DNA of 6,002 nt from an uncultured Mycoplasma sp. (lineage in GTDB: Bacteria; Bacillota_I; Bacilli_A; RF39; UBA660), in the NCBI GenBank assembly GCA_947565485.1, contig CANOGG010000084.1, forward strand, positions 1 to 6,002. Reading direction: 5' to 3'. A program made the translations under genes and the position numbers. A model generated the notes under the pieces. The model was not told the origin of the DNA. It did no database searches and worked only from the letters and a program-made list of their open reading frames with translations. Below, one piece after another: positions 5,859 to 6,002 of this stretch; within the stretch, counting starts at the first letter, position 1; the number at the start of each line of letters is the position of its first letter.

Positions 5859-5901
5859 CGTTAAACAAGAAATGAGAGAATTAGTTTAAGGAGAACGTTT
5901 A
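5855..5901. repeat. Inverted repeat TAAACGTT / AACGTTTA flanking the regulator leader
   Basis: TAAACGTT (5855-5862) and its exact reverse complement AACGTTTA (5894-5901) are separated by 31 bases. The second copy lies between the SD and the start codon of the XRE gene. Each copy contains the self-complementary hexamer AACGTT, 37 bases apart start to start. As DNA they could be two operator sites for the XRE protein; as RNA the long hairpin could hide the SD (5888-5894 is at the base of the loop). Confidence 0.5.
5888..5894 (+). promoter_or_regulatory. Shine-Dalgarno of the XRE regulator gene
   Basis: AAGGAGA lies eight bases before the ATG at 5903, a good SD at normal spacing. It overlaps the right arm of the AACGTT inverted repeat by one base. 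Confidence 0.8.
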
Positions 5902-5902
5902 T

Positions 5903-6002
5903 ATGAATTATGGAAAGGTAATAAGAAAGTTAAGAATTGATAATAGAAAAACTCAGGAAGATATGGCTAATATTTTAAATGTAGAGAGAGTAACATATAG
6001 TC
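5903..6002 (+). CDS. XRE-family (HTH_3) transcriptional regulator, N-terminus only
   Basis: Only 33 residues are visible before the window ends. They match the start of the lambda-repressor-like HTH_3 fold: a first helix with the IRKLR motif (7-11), then TQEDMANIL (17-25) as helix 2 (compare the family's LTQEELAxxL), then VERVTYS (27-33), the turn and start of the recognition helix 3. This class usually binds short palindromes and represses its own or neighbouring promoters. The gene has a good SD and faces away from the DUF6273-like surface-protein gene across a 197-base shared intergenic region. The C-terminal part is unseen, so whether it is a solo repressor, an antitoxin or a sensor-fused regulator cannot be decided. 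Confidence 0.88.
   Translation, partial: MNYGKVIRKLRIDNRKTQEDMANILNVERVTYS

Noticed and set aside
1..6002. CRISPR array, tRNA/rRNA, insertion sequence or defence island
   Set aside because: No regularly spaced repeats, cloverleaf-like segments, transposase motifs or flanking terminal repeats were seen; intergenic gaps are all under about 210 bases and are explained by promoters and terminators.

Overview
The window looks like chromosomal DNA of a low-GC Gram-positive-lineage bacterium, most likely an uncultured gut member of the Bacilli or related Firmicutes. The signs are AT-rich intergenic DNA, AGGAGG-type ribosome binding sites, a perfect TTGACA-N17-TATAAT promoter, small rho-independent terminators, TAA stops and a housekeeping typA gene. 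The exported-protein architectures also recall those common in uncharacterised gut Bacilli. Tryptophan is encoded by TGG and no gene needs TGA read-through, so the standard bacterial code fits. The taxonomic placement is inferred from style and is not proven.

Layout, left to right. Positions 1-50 hold the probable tail of a + strand gene and a bidirectional terminator. This terminator also ends a small ribbon-helix-helix (RHH) protein gene on the - strand (48-242). A 201-base AT-rich gap carries a candidate extended -10 promoter for a + strand gene (444-2072). That gene encodes a membrane-anchored, multi-domain exported protein: one N-terminal transmembrane segment, a DUF5011-like Ig domain, an InlB-type B-repeat, a BIG2-like Ig domain and an unrecognised C-terminal domain. 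It converges on typA (bipA, - strand, 2137-3939), and the two genes are separated by two back-to-back hairpin terminators. Upstream of typA, on the same strand but behind its own terminator, is a second exported protein (- strand, 4080-5705). It has a signal peptide or anchor, an N-terminal conserved module, an Fn3-like domain and a large DUF6273/FISUMP-like C-terminal domain. It has a strong SD and a perfect vegetative promoter. Divergent from it at the right edge is the start of an XRE-family HTH regulator (5903 onward, cut by the window end), with a TAAACGTT/AACGTTTA inverted repeat in its leader.

How the parts may work together. The window is not one operon: each gene appears to have its own promoter or terminator. 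The two exported proteins are both built from Ig/Fn3-like modules with evenly paired cysteines, and probably display or secrete stalk-like surface structures. The most testable regulatory idea is that the XRE regulator controls itself and perhaps the divergent surface-protein gene across their shared 197-base intergenic region. No CRISPR array, RNA gene, insertion sequence or recognisable defence system was seen. The least explained parts are the C-terminal domain of the + strand exported protein and the function of the DUF6273-like surface protein.
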